Shown in pieces: positions 1 through 6,983 of a stretch of 41,941 nt of DNA. Position 1 is the first letter of the stretch, and the number at the start of each line of letters is the position of its first letter. Where the stretch lies: positions 1 to 41,941 of the forward strand of contig JASLMH010000017.1 of assembly GCA_030746635.1 (NCBI GenBank). The letters are read 5' to 3'. The stretch is from Alphaproteobacteria bacterium. GTDB taxonomy: Bacteria > Pseudomonadota > Alphaproteobacteria > GCA-2731375. The notes under the pieces are model-generated. The model was not told the DNA's origin. It saw only the letters and a list, made by a program, of their open reading frames with translations, and searched no databases. A program made the translations under genes and the position numbers.

Positions 1-525
1 CTGGGTAACGAATCGCCGACCCATCAGGGCACCGCCTTCACCTGGCCGACCCGCAACGGCCATATCCAGATCACCGTCATCACCGACCGCTTGAGCGCCC
101 GGCTGTGCGAAGTCCTGGGCCGGCCCGAATGGGCCGAGGATCCGCGGTTTGGCTCGCCCAAGGGCCGGGTCGAGCATGCCGACGAGATCCGGGCGGACAT
201 CGGCGCCGTGCTGCTGACCGAGGACACCGATACCTGGCTGCAACGATTGACCGAGGTCGGCATCCCGGCATCACCGGTGTACGGCGTGGCGGACGTGGTG
301 CAACAGCCGCAGATGCAACATCGCGGCGTCCTGATGCAGATGCCGGCACCACCCGGCATTGCGGGCGAGATCACCGTACCGGGCGCCGGCTTCACGGCCT
401 CCGACGGGGCGCCGGGCGCCGACCGTCCCGGCCCCAACCTGGGCCAGCACAGCGACGAGGTGCTGGCCGAGATCGGTTACAGCGGGGCGGAAATCCAGGC
501 CCTGCGCGACGACGGCGTAATTTGA
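1..525 (+). CDS. CoA-transferase family III (CaiB/BaiF), C-terminal fragment
   Basis: The frame is open from the first base, so the gene begins outside the window and about 174 C-terminal residues are seen. It reads as the C-terminal part of a family III acyl-CoA transferase: a TWPTRNGHIQI strand, then the GRPEWAEDPRFGS segment, then the GIPASPVYGVADVVQQPQMQHRG block, in which an active-site lobe precedes the QxxxRG motif. The gene ends in TGA at 523-525, with an aligned LGQHSDEVLAEIGYS tail just before. Such enzymes move CoA between carboxylic acids; the substrate cannot be told from this part. The luciferase-like oxidoreductase starts 10 bp downstream, so the two are probably co-transcribed in a catabolic operon. 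The catalytic Asp lies in the missing N-terminal part. Confidence 0.88.
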   Translation: MGNESPTHQGTAFTWPTRNGHIQITVITDRLSARLCEVLGRPEWAEDPRFGSPKGRVEHADEIRADIGAVLLTEDTDTWLQRLTEVGIPASPVYGVADVVQQPQMQHRGVLMQMPAPPGIAGEITVPGAGFTASDGAPGADRPGPNLGQHSDEVLAEIGYSGAEIQALRDDGVI

Positions 526-535
526 GGTGAGCGAG

Positions 536-1561
536 ATGATGAAGATCGACGCGCAATTCGGCAGCCTGTACCCGCACCATGCCGGCGAACGGGCGCGGCG
601 GCTGGAGGCCATGGGTTTCGATGCGGCCTGGAGCTTCGAGGCCGGCCACGACCCGTTCCTGCCCTTGCTGGCGGCGGCGCTGGCGACCGAGCGGCTGCAC
701 CTGGGCACCAATATCGCCGTCGCCTTCGGCCGCAGCCCCTTCGCCACGGCGCAATCGGCCTGGGATCTGCAGGCGGCCAGCGGCGGCCGTTTCCACCTTG
801 GCCTCGGCACCCAGGTACGGGCCCACGTCGAACGCCGCTACAGCATGCCGTTCGAACACCCGGCGGCCCGGGTCACCGATTACGTGCGCTGCCTGCGGGC
901 GATCTGGGAGAATTTCCAGACCGGAGCCAAGCCGAATTATGACGGGCCGTTCTATCAGTTCAGCCTGACCAATGACGCCTTCATCCCCGGAGCGATCGAG
1001 CATCCGGAGATCCCGGTCTACCTGGCCGGCGTCAACCCGCGGATGTGCCGGGCCGCCGGCGAAGTCGCCGACGGTTTCCACGTCCACCCGATGCATTCGC
1101 CGGCCTATCTGCGCGAGGTGGTGCGTCCGGCCATCGACGAAGGGGCCAAACACCGCGGCCTGGGCGTGGACGACATGGTGCTGCATGCCTCGGTATTCGC
1201 GGTGCTGGGCGAAACGCCGGCGGAACGCGGCCAGGAGGAGGAACGGATCCGGGCGCAGGTCGCCTTCTATGCCTCGACCCCCAGCTATCGGGCGTTGTTG
1301 CGCCATCATGGGATGGAGGAGGCCGGCCGCAAGCTCAGCCAGGCCATGCGGGCCGGCGAGATCGACCAGATGCCGGCGATGGTGCCCGATGCGCTGTTGG
1401 ACGAGGTCGCCATCGCCAGCGATCACGGCGGCCTGGGCGCGCTGCTGCGGCAACGCTATGACGGCCTGGTACAGCGCATCGCCCCCTACTACCCGATCCC
1501 GGCCGAGGACACGGTGGAGAAATGGCAGCAGGTGGTGGCCGGCTTTGGCGCCGCCGCTTGA
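536..1561 (+). CDS. LLM class (luciferase-like) flavin-dependent oxidoreductase
   Basis: This encodes about 341 residues of the bacterial-luciferase TIM-barrel family, which uses FMN or F420. Typical blocks are visible: RLEAMGFDAAWSFEAGHDPF near the N-terminus, the LHLGTNIAVAFGRSPF strand, SGGRFHLGLGTQVRAHVERRY, and EIPVYLAGVNPRMCRAAGEVADG, which usually contacts the flavin phosphate. A GTG at 527 is in frame but lies inside the GAGGTGAG ribosome-binding sequence, so ATG 536 (or 539) is preferred. Its substrate is unknown. It follows the CoA-transferase by 10 bp and converges on the sirtuin gene downstream. Relatives include F420-dependent TIGR03617-like proteins; which cofactor is used here is not decidable from sequence. 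Confidence 0.88.
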   Translation: MMKIDAQFGSLYPHHAGERARRLEAMGFDAAWSFEAGHDPFLPLLAAALATERLHLGTNIAVAFGRSPFATAQSAWDLQAASGGRFHLGLGTQVRAHVERRYSMPFEHPAARVTDYVRCLRAIWENFQTGAKPNYDGPFYQFSLTNDAFIPGAIEHPEIPVYLAGVNPRMCRAAGEVADGFHVHPMHSPAYLREVVRPAIDEGAKHRGLGVDDMVLHASVFAVLGETPAERGQEEERIRAQVAFYASTPSYRALLRHHGMEEAGRKLSQAMRAGEIDQMPAMVPDALLDEVAIASDHGGLGALLRQRYDGLVQRIAPYYPIPAEDTVEKWQQVVAGFGAAA

Positions 1562-1576
1562 GCTGGATCGACGGTC

Positions 1577-2338
1577 TTAGTTCACGCCGACCGCATCGCC
1601 CAAGGTGGGGCCGATCTCGCCGTTGATCACCAGATCGGCGTAAGGGTCGAGGTCGGTCGGCTCGCGGTTCAGGATCACCATGCCGGCATCGTTCTTCTTG
1701 GCCATGATGGGAAAGCCGGCGGCCGGATAGACCACCAGGGACGAGCCGATGGCGATGAACAGATCGCAGGCCAGGGTTTCCGCCTGGGCCCGCGCCATCT
1801 CGTCCTCCGGCATCGCCTGACCGAAGGAAATCGTCGCGGTCTTGACGTATTCGCTGCCGCAGGCATCGCAGACCGGCATGGTCTCGTCCGCCAGGAAGCG
1901 GGCCTTGATGCCTTCCAGTTCGTGGCGCTGGCCGCAACCGAGGCATTTGGCGTAGGTGGAGTTGCCGTGCAACTCGATCACCTGTTCGTCCGGCACGCCC
2001 GAGGCCTGATGCAGGCCGTCGACGTTCTGGGTGATCACGCTGCTGACCTTGCCCGTCCGCACCAGCCGCTCGACCGCGCGATGGCCTCGGTTGGGCTCGG
2101 CCGTCGACATGGTCCGGTCCATGCCGAACTTGCGCCGCCAGGATTCCCGGCGCATCTCCTCCGAGGCCATGAAATCGCGGAACTCGATCGGCTTGTATTT
2201 GGTCCACAGACCGCCGGGACTGCGGAAATCTGGGATTCCGGACTCGGTGCTGATGCCGGCGCCGGTGAAAATCACCGCCCGGTTCGCCTGCTCGATCAGC
2301 CCGCGCAGGTTGGTGACATCATCCTGGTCAGCGTACAC
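1577..2338 (-). CDS. cobB: Sir2-family NAD-dependent protein deacylase
   Basis: The product has 253 residues, normal for a bacterial sirtuin. It removes acyl groups from lysine using NAD+, giving nicotinamide and O-acyl-ADP-ribose. Visible motifs in order are GAGIS (26-30) with GIPDFRS (34-40), the NAD-binding TQNVDGLH (103-110), the catalytic His in ELHGN (His124), and four zinc cysteines in CLGC (132, 135) and CDAC (157, 160). The C-terminal IGSSLVVYPAAGFP closes the Rossmann fold. The Tyr/Arg pair that marks desuccinylase-type CobB is not obvious, so acyl specificity is open. It lies 38 bp downstream of lysE on the same strand and may be co-transcribed. The symbol is given by family resemblance only. 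Confidence 0.93.
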   Translation of the reverse strand: MYADQDDVTNLRGLIEQANRAVIFTGAGISTESGIPDFRSPGGLWTKYKPIEFRDFMASEEMRRESWRRKFGMDRTMSTAEPNRGHRAVERLVRTGKVSSVITQNVDGLHQASGVPDEQVIELHGNSTYAKCLGCGQRHELEGIKARFLADETMPVCDACGSEYVKTATISFGQAMPEDEMARAQAETLACDLFIAIGSSLVVYPAAGFPIMAKKNDAGMVILNREPTDLDPYADLVINGEIGPTLGDAVGVN

Positions 2339-2376
2339 CCCGTCCTCCCGCTCACGCCGCGCTCACCGGTCGAAGG

Positions 2377-2991
2377 CTACCACAACGCGCCGGCGATGGC
2401 CCGCAGCCCGAAGGCCAGGATGATCAGCGCCGACAGCCGATTGATCCAGTCCAAGGCGCGGCTGGGCAGGCGATGTCGCATGACCGTTACGCCACCGGCC
2501 AGCAACAGCCACCACAGGGCCGAGCCGAGAAACACGCCGACGACCAGCGACAGCGCCGCCGCCACGTCGCCGGCCGCCCGGCCGATGCCCAGGGAGGTGA
2601 AGATGGCCAGGAACGACAGGATGGTGGTGGGATTGGCAAGGGTCAGCAAATAGGTGCCGCCGACAGCCAGCAGCAGGCCGGGGCGGCCGCCGTCACCACC
2701 CTGCCCGTCGACGCGCCGGCGCCAGCCGCGGGCCGCGAGATAGATCAGGAACCCGCCGCCCAGCAGCCGCAAGGGCATTTCGGCCGCCATCAGGGCGCCG
2801 GACACAGCGGTCAGGCCAAAGCCGGCGACGGCGCCATAGCTGCCGTCGGCCAGGGCCGCGCCCAGGCCGGTGGCGAAGCCGAGGGCGAAGCCAGAATGCA
2901 GGCTGCGGCGGATACATAGCAGGCCGATCGGTCCGACCGGCGCGGCGATTGCCAGGCCCAACGCCATACCCTGGAGAAATAGCAGCATCAT
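2377..2991 (-). CDS. LysE/RhtB-family amino-acid exporter
   Basis: The product is a 204-residue inner-membrane protein with the LysE-family signature near the N-terminus (ALGLAIAAPVGPIGLLCIRR) and about six hydrophobic segments. The mid-protein motif TYLLTLANPTTILSFLAIF, with its conserved Asn-Pro, is also diagnostic. These carriers export basic or neutral amino acids by proton antiport. The gene is divergent from an Lrp/AsnC regulator across about 85 bp of AT-rich DNA. This is the classic layout of an amino-acid-sensing regulator controlling its exporter, so the export substrate is probably the regulator's effector (inference). The sirtuin follows 38 bp downstream. Confidence 0.92.
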   Translation of the reverse strand: MMLLFLQGMALGLAIAAPVGPIGLLCIRRSLHSGFALGFATGLGAALADGSYGAVAGFGLTAVSGALMAAEMPLRLLGGGFLIYLAARGWRRRVDGQGGDGGRPGLLLAVGGTYLLTLANPTTILSFLAIFTSLGIGRAAGDVAAALSLVVGVFLGSALWWLLLAGGVTVMRHRLPSRALDWINRLSALIILAFGLRAIAGALW

Positions 2992-3076
2992 GATGATTGG
3001 TATTATATCCCTACATTTTGAATAATTTCGATAATTAATATTGCCTTTTCATATATTTTCGGCGATTTTTCCGGTA
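2992..3076. promoter_or_regulatory. AT-rich divergent promoter region, lysE / lrp-type regulator
   Basis: This 85-bp spacer is much more AT-rich than the flanking genes and contains TTGAATAATTTCGATAATTAA, an imperfect repeat of ATAATT steps, plus TATATTTT runs. Lrp-type regulators bind degenerate AT-rich sites of this sort, so it probably holds both promoters and the regulator's operator. Individual -35/-10 boxes cannot be assigned with certainty. Confidence 0.5.
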
Positions 3077-3547
3077 ATGGATGAAAAAGACCGGAATATC
3101 CTTTCCCTCCTTCAGGCCGACGGCAGTCTGTCCTACGCCGCCATCGGCCGGGCCATCGAGCTTTCCGTCTCCGCCGTCAACGAGCGCATCCGGAAACTCG
3201 AACGGGCCGGGGTCATTGCCGGCTACGCCGCCCGCATCGCACCGAAGGCGGTGGACCTCGGCCTGTGCGCCTTCGTCCTGGTGCTGCTCGACGATCCCGG
3301 CGTGGAAGCGGCCTTCCGCCAGGCCATGGCGGAAACCGACCAGGTGTTGGAATGCCACCACGTTACCGGCGACTATTCCTACCTGCTGAAGATCCGGGCC
3401 CGCGACCCCGGGGATTTGGAAACGGTCCTGCTGGAAAAGGTCAAGGCGATCCCCGGGGTGCGCCGGACCCTCAGCATGCTGGCCCTGTCGACACCGAAGG
3501 AGACGGCCGCCCTCCCCTTGGCCATAGCCGAACCGACGGCGATCTAG
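3077..3547 (+). CDS. Lrp/AsnC-family transcriptional regulator
   Basis: The product has 156 residues when started at ATG 3077 (MDEKDRNILSLLQADG). A TTG at 3041 would add 12 residues of the AT-rich spacer and is not favoured, because family members typically start with M-D-x-x-D-x-x-I-L. The N-terminal winged helix-turn-helix (about 1-60: SYAAIGRAIELSVSAVNERIRKLERAGVI) binds DNA. The C-terminal RAM domain (about 66-145) contains the GDYSYLLKIRARD strand that binds amino-acid effectors and drives oligomerisation. It is divergent from the LysE exporter and probably controls it and itself in response to an amino acid. No independent ribosome-binding site is obvious. Confidence 0.92.
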   Translation: MDEKDRNILSLLQADGSLSYAAIGRAIELSVSAVNERIRKLERAGVIAGYAARIAPKAVDLGLCAFVLVLLDDPGVEAAFRQAMAETDQVLECHHVTGDYSYLLKIRARDPGDLETVLLEKVKAIPGVRRTLSMLALSTPKETAALPLAIAEPTAI

Positions 3548-3570
3548 CTGATCGGAAATACGGCGCTCAG

Positions 3571-3616
3571 GCCCCGAAAAAAAGAAATGACCGCATCGCC
3601 AAGCGATACGGTCATT
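3571..3616 (-). terminator. Rho-independent terminator of the candidate small RNA
   Basis: A 14-bp stem with one mismatch (arms 3586-3599 and 3603-3616, 3-nt loop) is followed on the minus strand by TTTCTTTTTTTC (3585-3576). The U-run exists only in the minus-strand sense. The plus-strand side has CCTCTATAGG, so this is not primarily a terminator for the Lrp-type gene. Confidence 0.8.
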
Positions 3617-3777
3617 CCTCTATAGGTGAGGGCTGTGGATGGGGGGCCACAGCCCTCGGCGCTTGCAGGGGATTGCAGCGCCAGGGGACACTGCGGCGGG
3701 CTTCCTTTCGGTTGCTCCACCCCGCCTCCGTCAGGTGTTGCCGGCTCAGCCGATCAGCCACCGGGAAGGCGGATTTG
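3571..3777 (-). ncRNA. Candidate FNR/FixK-activated small RNA (about 200 nt)
   Basis: No credible protein gene covers this stretch. Read on the minus strand, a palindromic FNR/FixK box (3812-3825) sits upstream of a TCTAAT -10 element (3790-3785). A start at about 3777 puts the box centre at -41.5, the class II activator position. The transcript would pass an imperfect hairpin (3741-3764), a GC stem 3726-3721/3700-3695 whose 20-nt loop carries two GGA motifs, hairpin 3682-3674/3667-3658, a perfect 11-bp hairpin 3657-3647/3638-3628, and finally an intrinsic terminator. A GTG-initiated frame of about 49 codons also runs through it, so a small protein is possible, though it has no ribosome-binding site. 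It could instead be the 3' UTR of the gene at 3875-4240. No known RNA family is recognised. Confidence 0.5.
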
Positions 3778-3811
3778 TCCAAAGATTAGAATATCGATCC
3801 CTGGCAAGGCA

Positions 3812-3825
3812 TTGATTTGGATCAA
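3812..3825 (-). promoter_or_regulatory. FNR/FixK box TTGATTTGGATCAA
   Basis: This is a perfect match to the TTGAT-N4-ATCAA half-site pattern of FNR and FixK, the alphaproteobacterial 'anaerobox'. The nearest plus-strand start is more than 640 bp away. On the minus strand a TCTAAT -10 hexamer at 3790-3785 is correctly placed for class II activation of a transcript starting near 3777. Confidence 0.65.
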
Positions 3826-3874
3826 ACAAGTCGCTGATTTATGGTCGAGCCGGCCGGCCTGATGGCGAAGGACG

Positions 3875-4240
3875 TCAGCGTTTTCGTTCGGCCCGCAGGC
3901 GGTCGTCCTCGGCCTTGACTTCGCGATAGACCCCGCCGATCAATTTCGCCAACTGGCTGCGTCCCTGCTCCAAGGCCTGCTCGACCGCCCAGGCCAGCTT
4001 GTCAGGCAGCCGACGGGTATGACGGTCGGTGCCGCTGGCGCGGATGCACTGCCGGACCTTCAGCCAATACAGCACCTCGTCAAGGGAGCCGGTGTCCAGC
4101 ACCTCGATCATCTTTTCCGTGGTGGCGTTTTCCACCTCGGCGCCGTGTTTGGCAAGCATTTCGTGCGCCAGGCTCTGGATCTCCTGGCTGAAAGTGGGTG
4201 ATGGTGGCGAATCCATCGCGGCGAAGCCTCCGATACGCAT
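3875..4240 (-). CDS. Hypothetical protein, small, charged and helical
   Basis: This encodes up to 121 residues from ATG 4240; an internal ATG at 4216 (MDSPPSPTF) gives 113 residues and is also possible. I do not recognise the family. The protein is hydrophilic, without signal peptide or membrane segment, and looks mostly helical. It has a central IEVLDTGSLDEVLYWLKVRQ stretch, then RASGTDRHTRRLPDKLAWAV, and an Arg/Lys-rich tail. Its composition and third-position GC match the neighbouring genes, which supports it being real. It stands alone between the candidate small RNA and the divergent DUF2336 gene. The upstream 230 bp (4241-4471) contains no other clear gene. Confidence 0.6.
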   Translation of the reverse strand: MRIGGFAAMDSPPSPTFSQEIQSLAHEMLAKHGAEVENATTEKMIEVLDTGSLDEVLYWLKVRQCIRASGTDRHTRRLPDKLAWAVEQALEQGRSQLAKLIGGVYREVKAEDDRLRAERKR

Positions 4241-4471
4241 ATAGCCAAGACAGCGTAGCCGGTTTCGCCCAGGCCGAGTAGCCGGAGGATCGTAAGCGGT
4301 CCATCGGCCGCCGATCGGCGCGTTGCAGCGGACCGACGGCCGAGCCCGGTTTCATTCTTCCTTAAGACCTACACGGGTAGCCTCGCAGGGCAGTTTCGCC
4401 AGCCAACGGATGACGCGCCGGCATCCGATATCGCCCGGCGGGTATGGCTGGGCAGCGAGGTAGAGTTCGCG

Positions 4472-5614
4472 ATGCGTGGGATGCTAGCCAAGGCCATGGA
4501 ACAGCAGGTAAACGACGACGAAGTTCGTCAACTTTTCGCGCTTGCCCATGAGAAATCGAAGGCGGGCCGCGAATCGCTTTACGCCGCGGTAACCGACCTG
4601 TTCGAACGCCGCAGCGACGAGTTGCAGGCGAACGAACGCGACATGATGATCGGCATCCTGCAACATCTCAGCGCCGAGGTGGAGATGTCGGTCCGGGTCA
4701 ATCTGGCCAATCGCCTGGCCGCCCGCGGCGACGCGCCGCACGATCTGATTCGCATGCTGGCCAGCGACGACGTACAGGTGGCCTACAAGATCTTGGCCGG
4801 CAGCCCGGTGCTTCGCGACGCCGACCTGATCGAGGTGGTCCGTCACCGGACCATGCAGCACCAGTTGGCGGTGGCCATCCGCAAGGACGTCAGCGAGGAG
4901 GTCTCCGCCGCCCTGGTCGAGTTCGGCTCGGAAGACGTCATCGTCACCCTGCTGAACAACCAGGACGCCCGCATCTCGAACAACGTCCTGGAGTATCTGG
5001 CCGAGGAATCGAAACGCATCGATGCCTACCAGAAGCCGCTGGTGCGCCGGCCGGATCTGCCGGACCTCCTGGCGGAACGGATGTACTACTGGGTGTCGGC
5101 CGCGGTGCGGAACTATATCGTCGACAACTTCGACATCGACGTCGACGACCTGGACGATCAGATGTCGGCGGCGGTCAGCGACGCCATCGGCGAGAGCGAG
5201 GACACCGACGGCGCCGCCGCCGAGCGCCTGGTCGACCAACTGTTCAACGCCGGCGACTTGTCGGCCGAATTCGCCATGAAGTCGCTGCGGCAGGGCCAGA
5301 TCTCGATTTTCGAATTCGCCTTCGCCAAGCTGATCGGCATTCGTCCGGTGCTGGCGCGCCGCATCATCTACGAGCCGGGCGGAGAAGCCCTGGGCATCGC
5401 CTGCCGCGCCATCAACCTGGATCGCTCGGCCTTTCTGCAGATCTATCATCTGACCCGAAAAGCGCGCGATTCCGAGGCCCGGCTGTCGAAGGACGAGGTG
5501 GTGACCCTGACCAAGTTCTTCGAGTCGGTGACCCAGGATTCCGCGTTCCTGGTCCTGCGCAAATGGCAGCGCGACCGGCGTTACCTGAACGCCGTCCACG
5601 AACTCAGCAGCTAG
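4472..5614 (+). CDS. DUF2336 domain-containing protein
   Basis: The product has 380 residues and is mostly alpha-helical, of a type confined largely to Alphaproteobacteria. The DUF2336 portion is seen as SVRVNLANRLAARGDAPHDL, then ASDDVQVAYKILAGSPVLRD and SEEVSAALVEFGSEDVIVTL, which resembles HEAT-like helical repeats in which short blocks recur about every 30-40 residues. A short acidic linker (about 230-245) separates this from a second helical half (SAEFAMKSLRQGQISIFEF). No catalytic motif, signal peptide or membrane helix is visible. Function is unknown in general; a scaffolding or regulatory role is plausible. The start ATG 4472 follows a GAGG sequence 13 bp upstream; ATG 4484 is an alternative. 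Confidence 0.87.
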   Translation: MRGMLAKAMEQQVNDDEVRQLFALAHEKSKAGRESLYAAVTDLFERRSDELQANERDMMIGILQHLSAEVEMSVRVNLANRLAARGDAPHDLIRMLASDDVQVAYKILAGSPVLRDADLIEVVRHRTMQHQLAVAIRKDVSEEVSAALVEFGSEDVIVTLLNNQDARISNNVLEYLAEESKRIDAYQKPLVRRPDLPDLLAERMYYWVSAAVRNYIVDNFDIDVDDLDDQMSAAVSDAIGESEDTDGAAAERLVDQLFNAGDLSAEFAMKSLRQGQISIFEFAFAKLIGIRPVLARRIIYEPGGEALGIACRAINLDRSAFLQIYHLTRKARDSEARLSKDEVVTLTKFFESVTQDSAFLVLRKWQRDRRYLNAVHELSS

Positions 5615-5836
5615 CGCATATTCCGCTTTCGTTGAGGCGACACCGGTCCACCGTGTGGTTTGCCGGTGCGACACGCTGCCGCGTCGGCGGAAAAATTGAC
5701 CGCCGCCAAGGCTGAAATCGCCTATTCTTCGGACTATATTGTACCCGGCTGACCGGGGCGGCGTTCGCTGCCCGGGTAAATTGGCGGATTCGCGGCCCGT
5801 GCGTGGCGCGACGGCAAGCTTAGGGATGGGACTTGG

Positions 5837-6820
5837 ATGATTGATCCATTTGGCCGCGCGGTGAGTTACCTGCGAGTGTCGGTCACCGACCGCTGCGATT
5901 TCCGCTGTGTCTACTGCATGTCCGAAGACATGGCTTTCCTGCCGAAGGCCGAGGTGTTGAGCCTGGAAGAACTGGATCGGTTGTGCGGCGCCTTCGTTCG
6001 CAAGGGCGTCCGCAAGCTGCGCATCACCGGCGGCGAACCCCTGGTCCGGCGCAACGTGATGTGGCTGTTGGGCCGGCTGGGCCGGCACCTGGACAGCGGC
6101 GCCCTGGACGAACTGACGGTGACCACCAATGGCAGCCAGCTTTCCCGCCATGCCGACGAGCTGTTCAGATGCGGCGTGCGGCGGATCAACCTTTCCCTGG
6201 ACACCCTGGATCGGGACAAATTCCTGGCGATCACCCGCTGGGGCAAGTTCGACCGCGTGATGGCCGGCATCGAGGCGGCGTTACGGGCCGGCCTGCAAGT
6301 GAAGCTGAACACCGTCGCGCTGCGGAATTTCAACGAAGACGAAATCGACCGGATCATCGCCTGGTGCGGTGACCGCGGCATGGACCTGACCTTGATCGAA
6401 GCCATGCCGTTGGGTGACATCGACGGCCATCGGGCGGATCAGCACCTACCCCTGTCGACGCTGCAAGAGGACTTGGCGGAACGCTGGACCCTGCTGCCCA
6501 GCGAACACCGCACCGGTGGACCTGCCCGCTATCTCGAAATCAAGGAAACCGGCCAGCGGCTGGGCCTTATTACCCCGCTGAGCCACAATTTCTGCGAGTC
6601 CTGCAACCGGGTGCGGTTGACCTGCACCGGCACCTTGTACATGTGCCTGGGCCAGGACGACGCCGCCGATTTGCGCGCACCATTGCGCGAGTCCGCCGAC
6701 GACGGCCTGCTGGACGCGGCGATCGACGCAGCCATCGCCCGCAAGCCGAAGGGGCATGATTTCATTATTGATCGGGCCGATCCGTCCCTCTCCCGCCATA
6801 TGAGCGTCACCGGCGGCTAG
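5837..6820 (+). CDS. moaA: GTP 3',8-cyclase, molybdenum cofactor biosynthesis
   Basis: The product is a 327-residue radical-SAM enzyme that converts GTP to 3',8-cyclo-GTP, the first step of molybdopterin synthesis, with MoaC. The N-terminal cluster is bound by C20-x3-C24-x2-C27 (CDFRCVYC) and the SAM site includes [11 protein letters not shown]. The second, substrate-side cluster is C253-x2-C256-x13-C270 (CESCNRVRL to TLYMC). The protein ends with the conserved double glycine (VTGG) needed for activity. No other moa gene is nearby. The 222-bp leader (5615-5836) contains a strong GGGCGGC/GCTGCCC hairpin near 5757-5773 and a possible CTGAAA-17-TATATT promoter (5712-5740). I see no recognisable Moco riboswitch. 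Confidence 0.96.
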   Translation: MIDPFGRAVSYLRVSVTDRCDFRCVYCMSEDMAFLPKAEVLSLEELDRLCGAFVRKGVRKLRITGGEPLVRRNVMWLLGRLGRHLDSGALDELTVTTNGSQLSRHADELFRCGVRRINLSLDTLDRDKFLAITRWGKFDRVMAGIEAALRAGLQVKLNTVALRNFNEDEIDRIIAWCGDRGMDLTLIEAMPLGDIDGHRADQHLPLSTLQEDLAERWTLLPSEHRTGGPARYLEIKETGQRLGLITPLSHNFCESCNRVRLTCTGTLYMCLGQDDAADLRAPLRESADDGLLDAAIDAAIARKPKGHDFIIDRADPSLSRHMSVTGG

Positions 6821-6983
6821 CGCATTTGCTAGTATTGATAGAATATGACGGCGTTCTTTTTTCGCCGGGATTGTTGTATCCTAGACATAGGTCAAAATGA
6901 CAGAAGCGGACGGCGGCCAGCGCCGGCCGCCTTCCGGAACCGCAACCGATGTGGATTGAGGTCCCGCCCGACCCGAACAGACG

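Noticed and set aside
527-535. GTG 527 as start of the LLM oxidoreductase
   Set aside because: It lies within the GAGGTGAG ribosome-binding sequence; ATG 536 is properly spaced.
3571-3777. SRP RNA, 6S RNA or RNase P RNA in the 3.6-kb spacer
   Set aside because: The SRP GUCAGGUCCGGAAGG core is absent, length and motifs do not fit RNase P, and the 6S central bubble is not evident.
5615-5836. Molybdenum cofactor riboswitch upstream of moaA
   Set aside because: One GC hairpin is present but the conserved Moco RNA core and second stem set are not recognisable.
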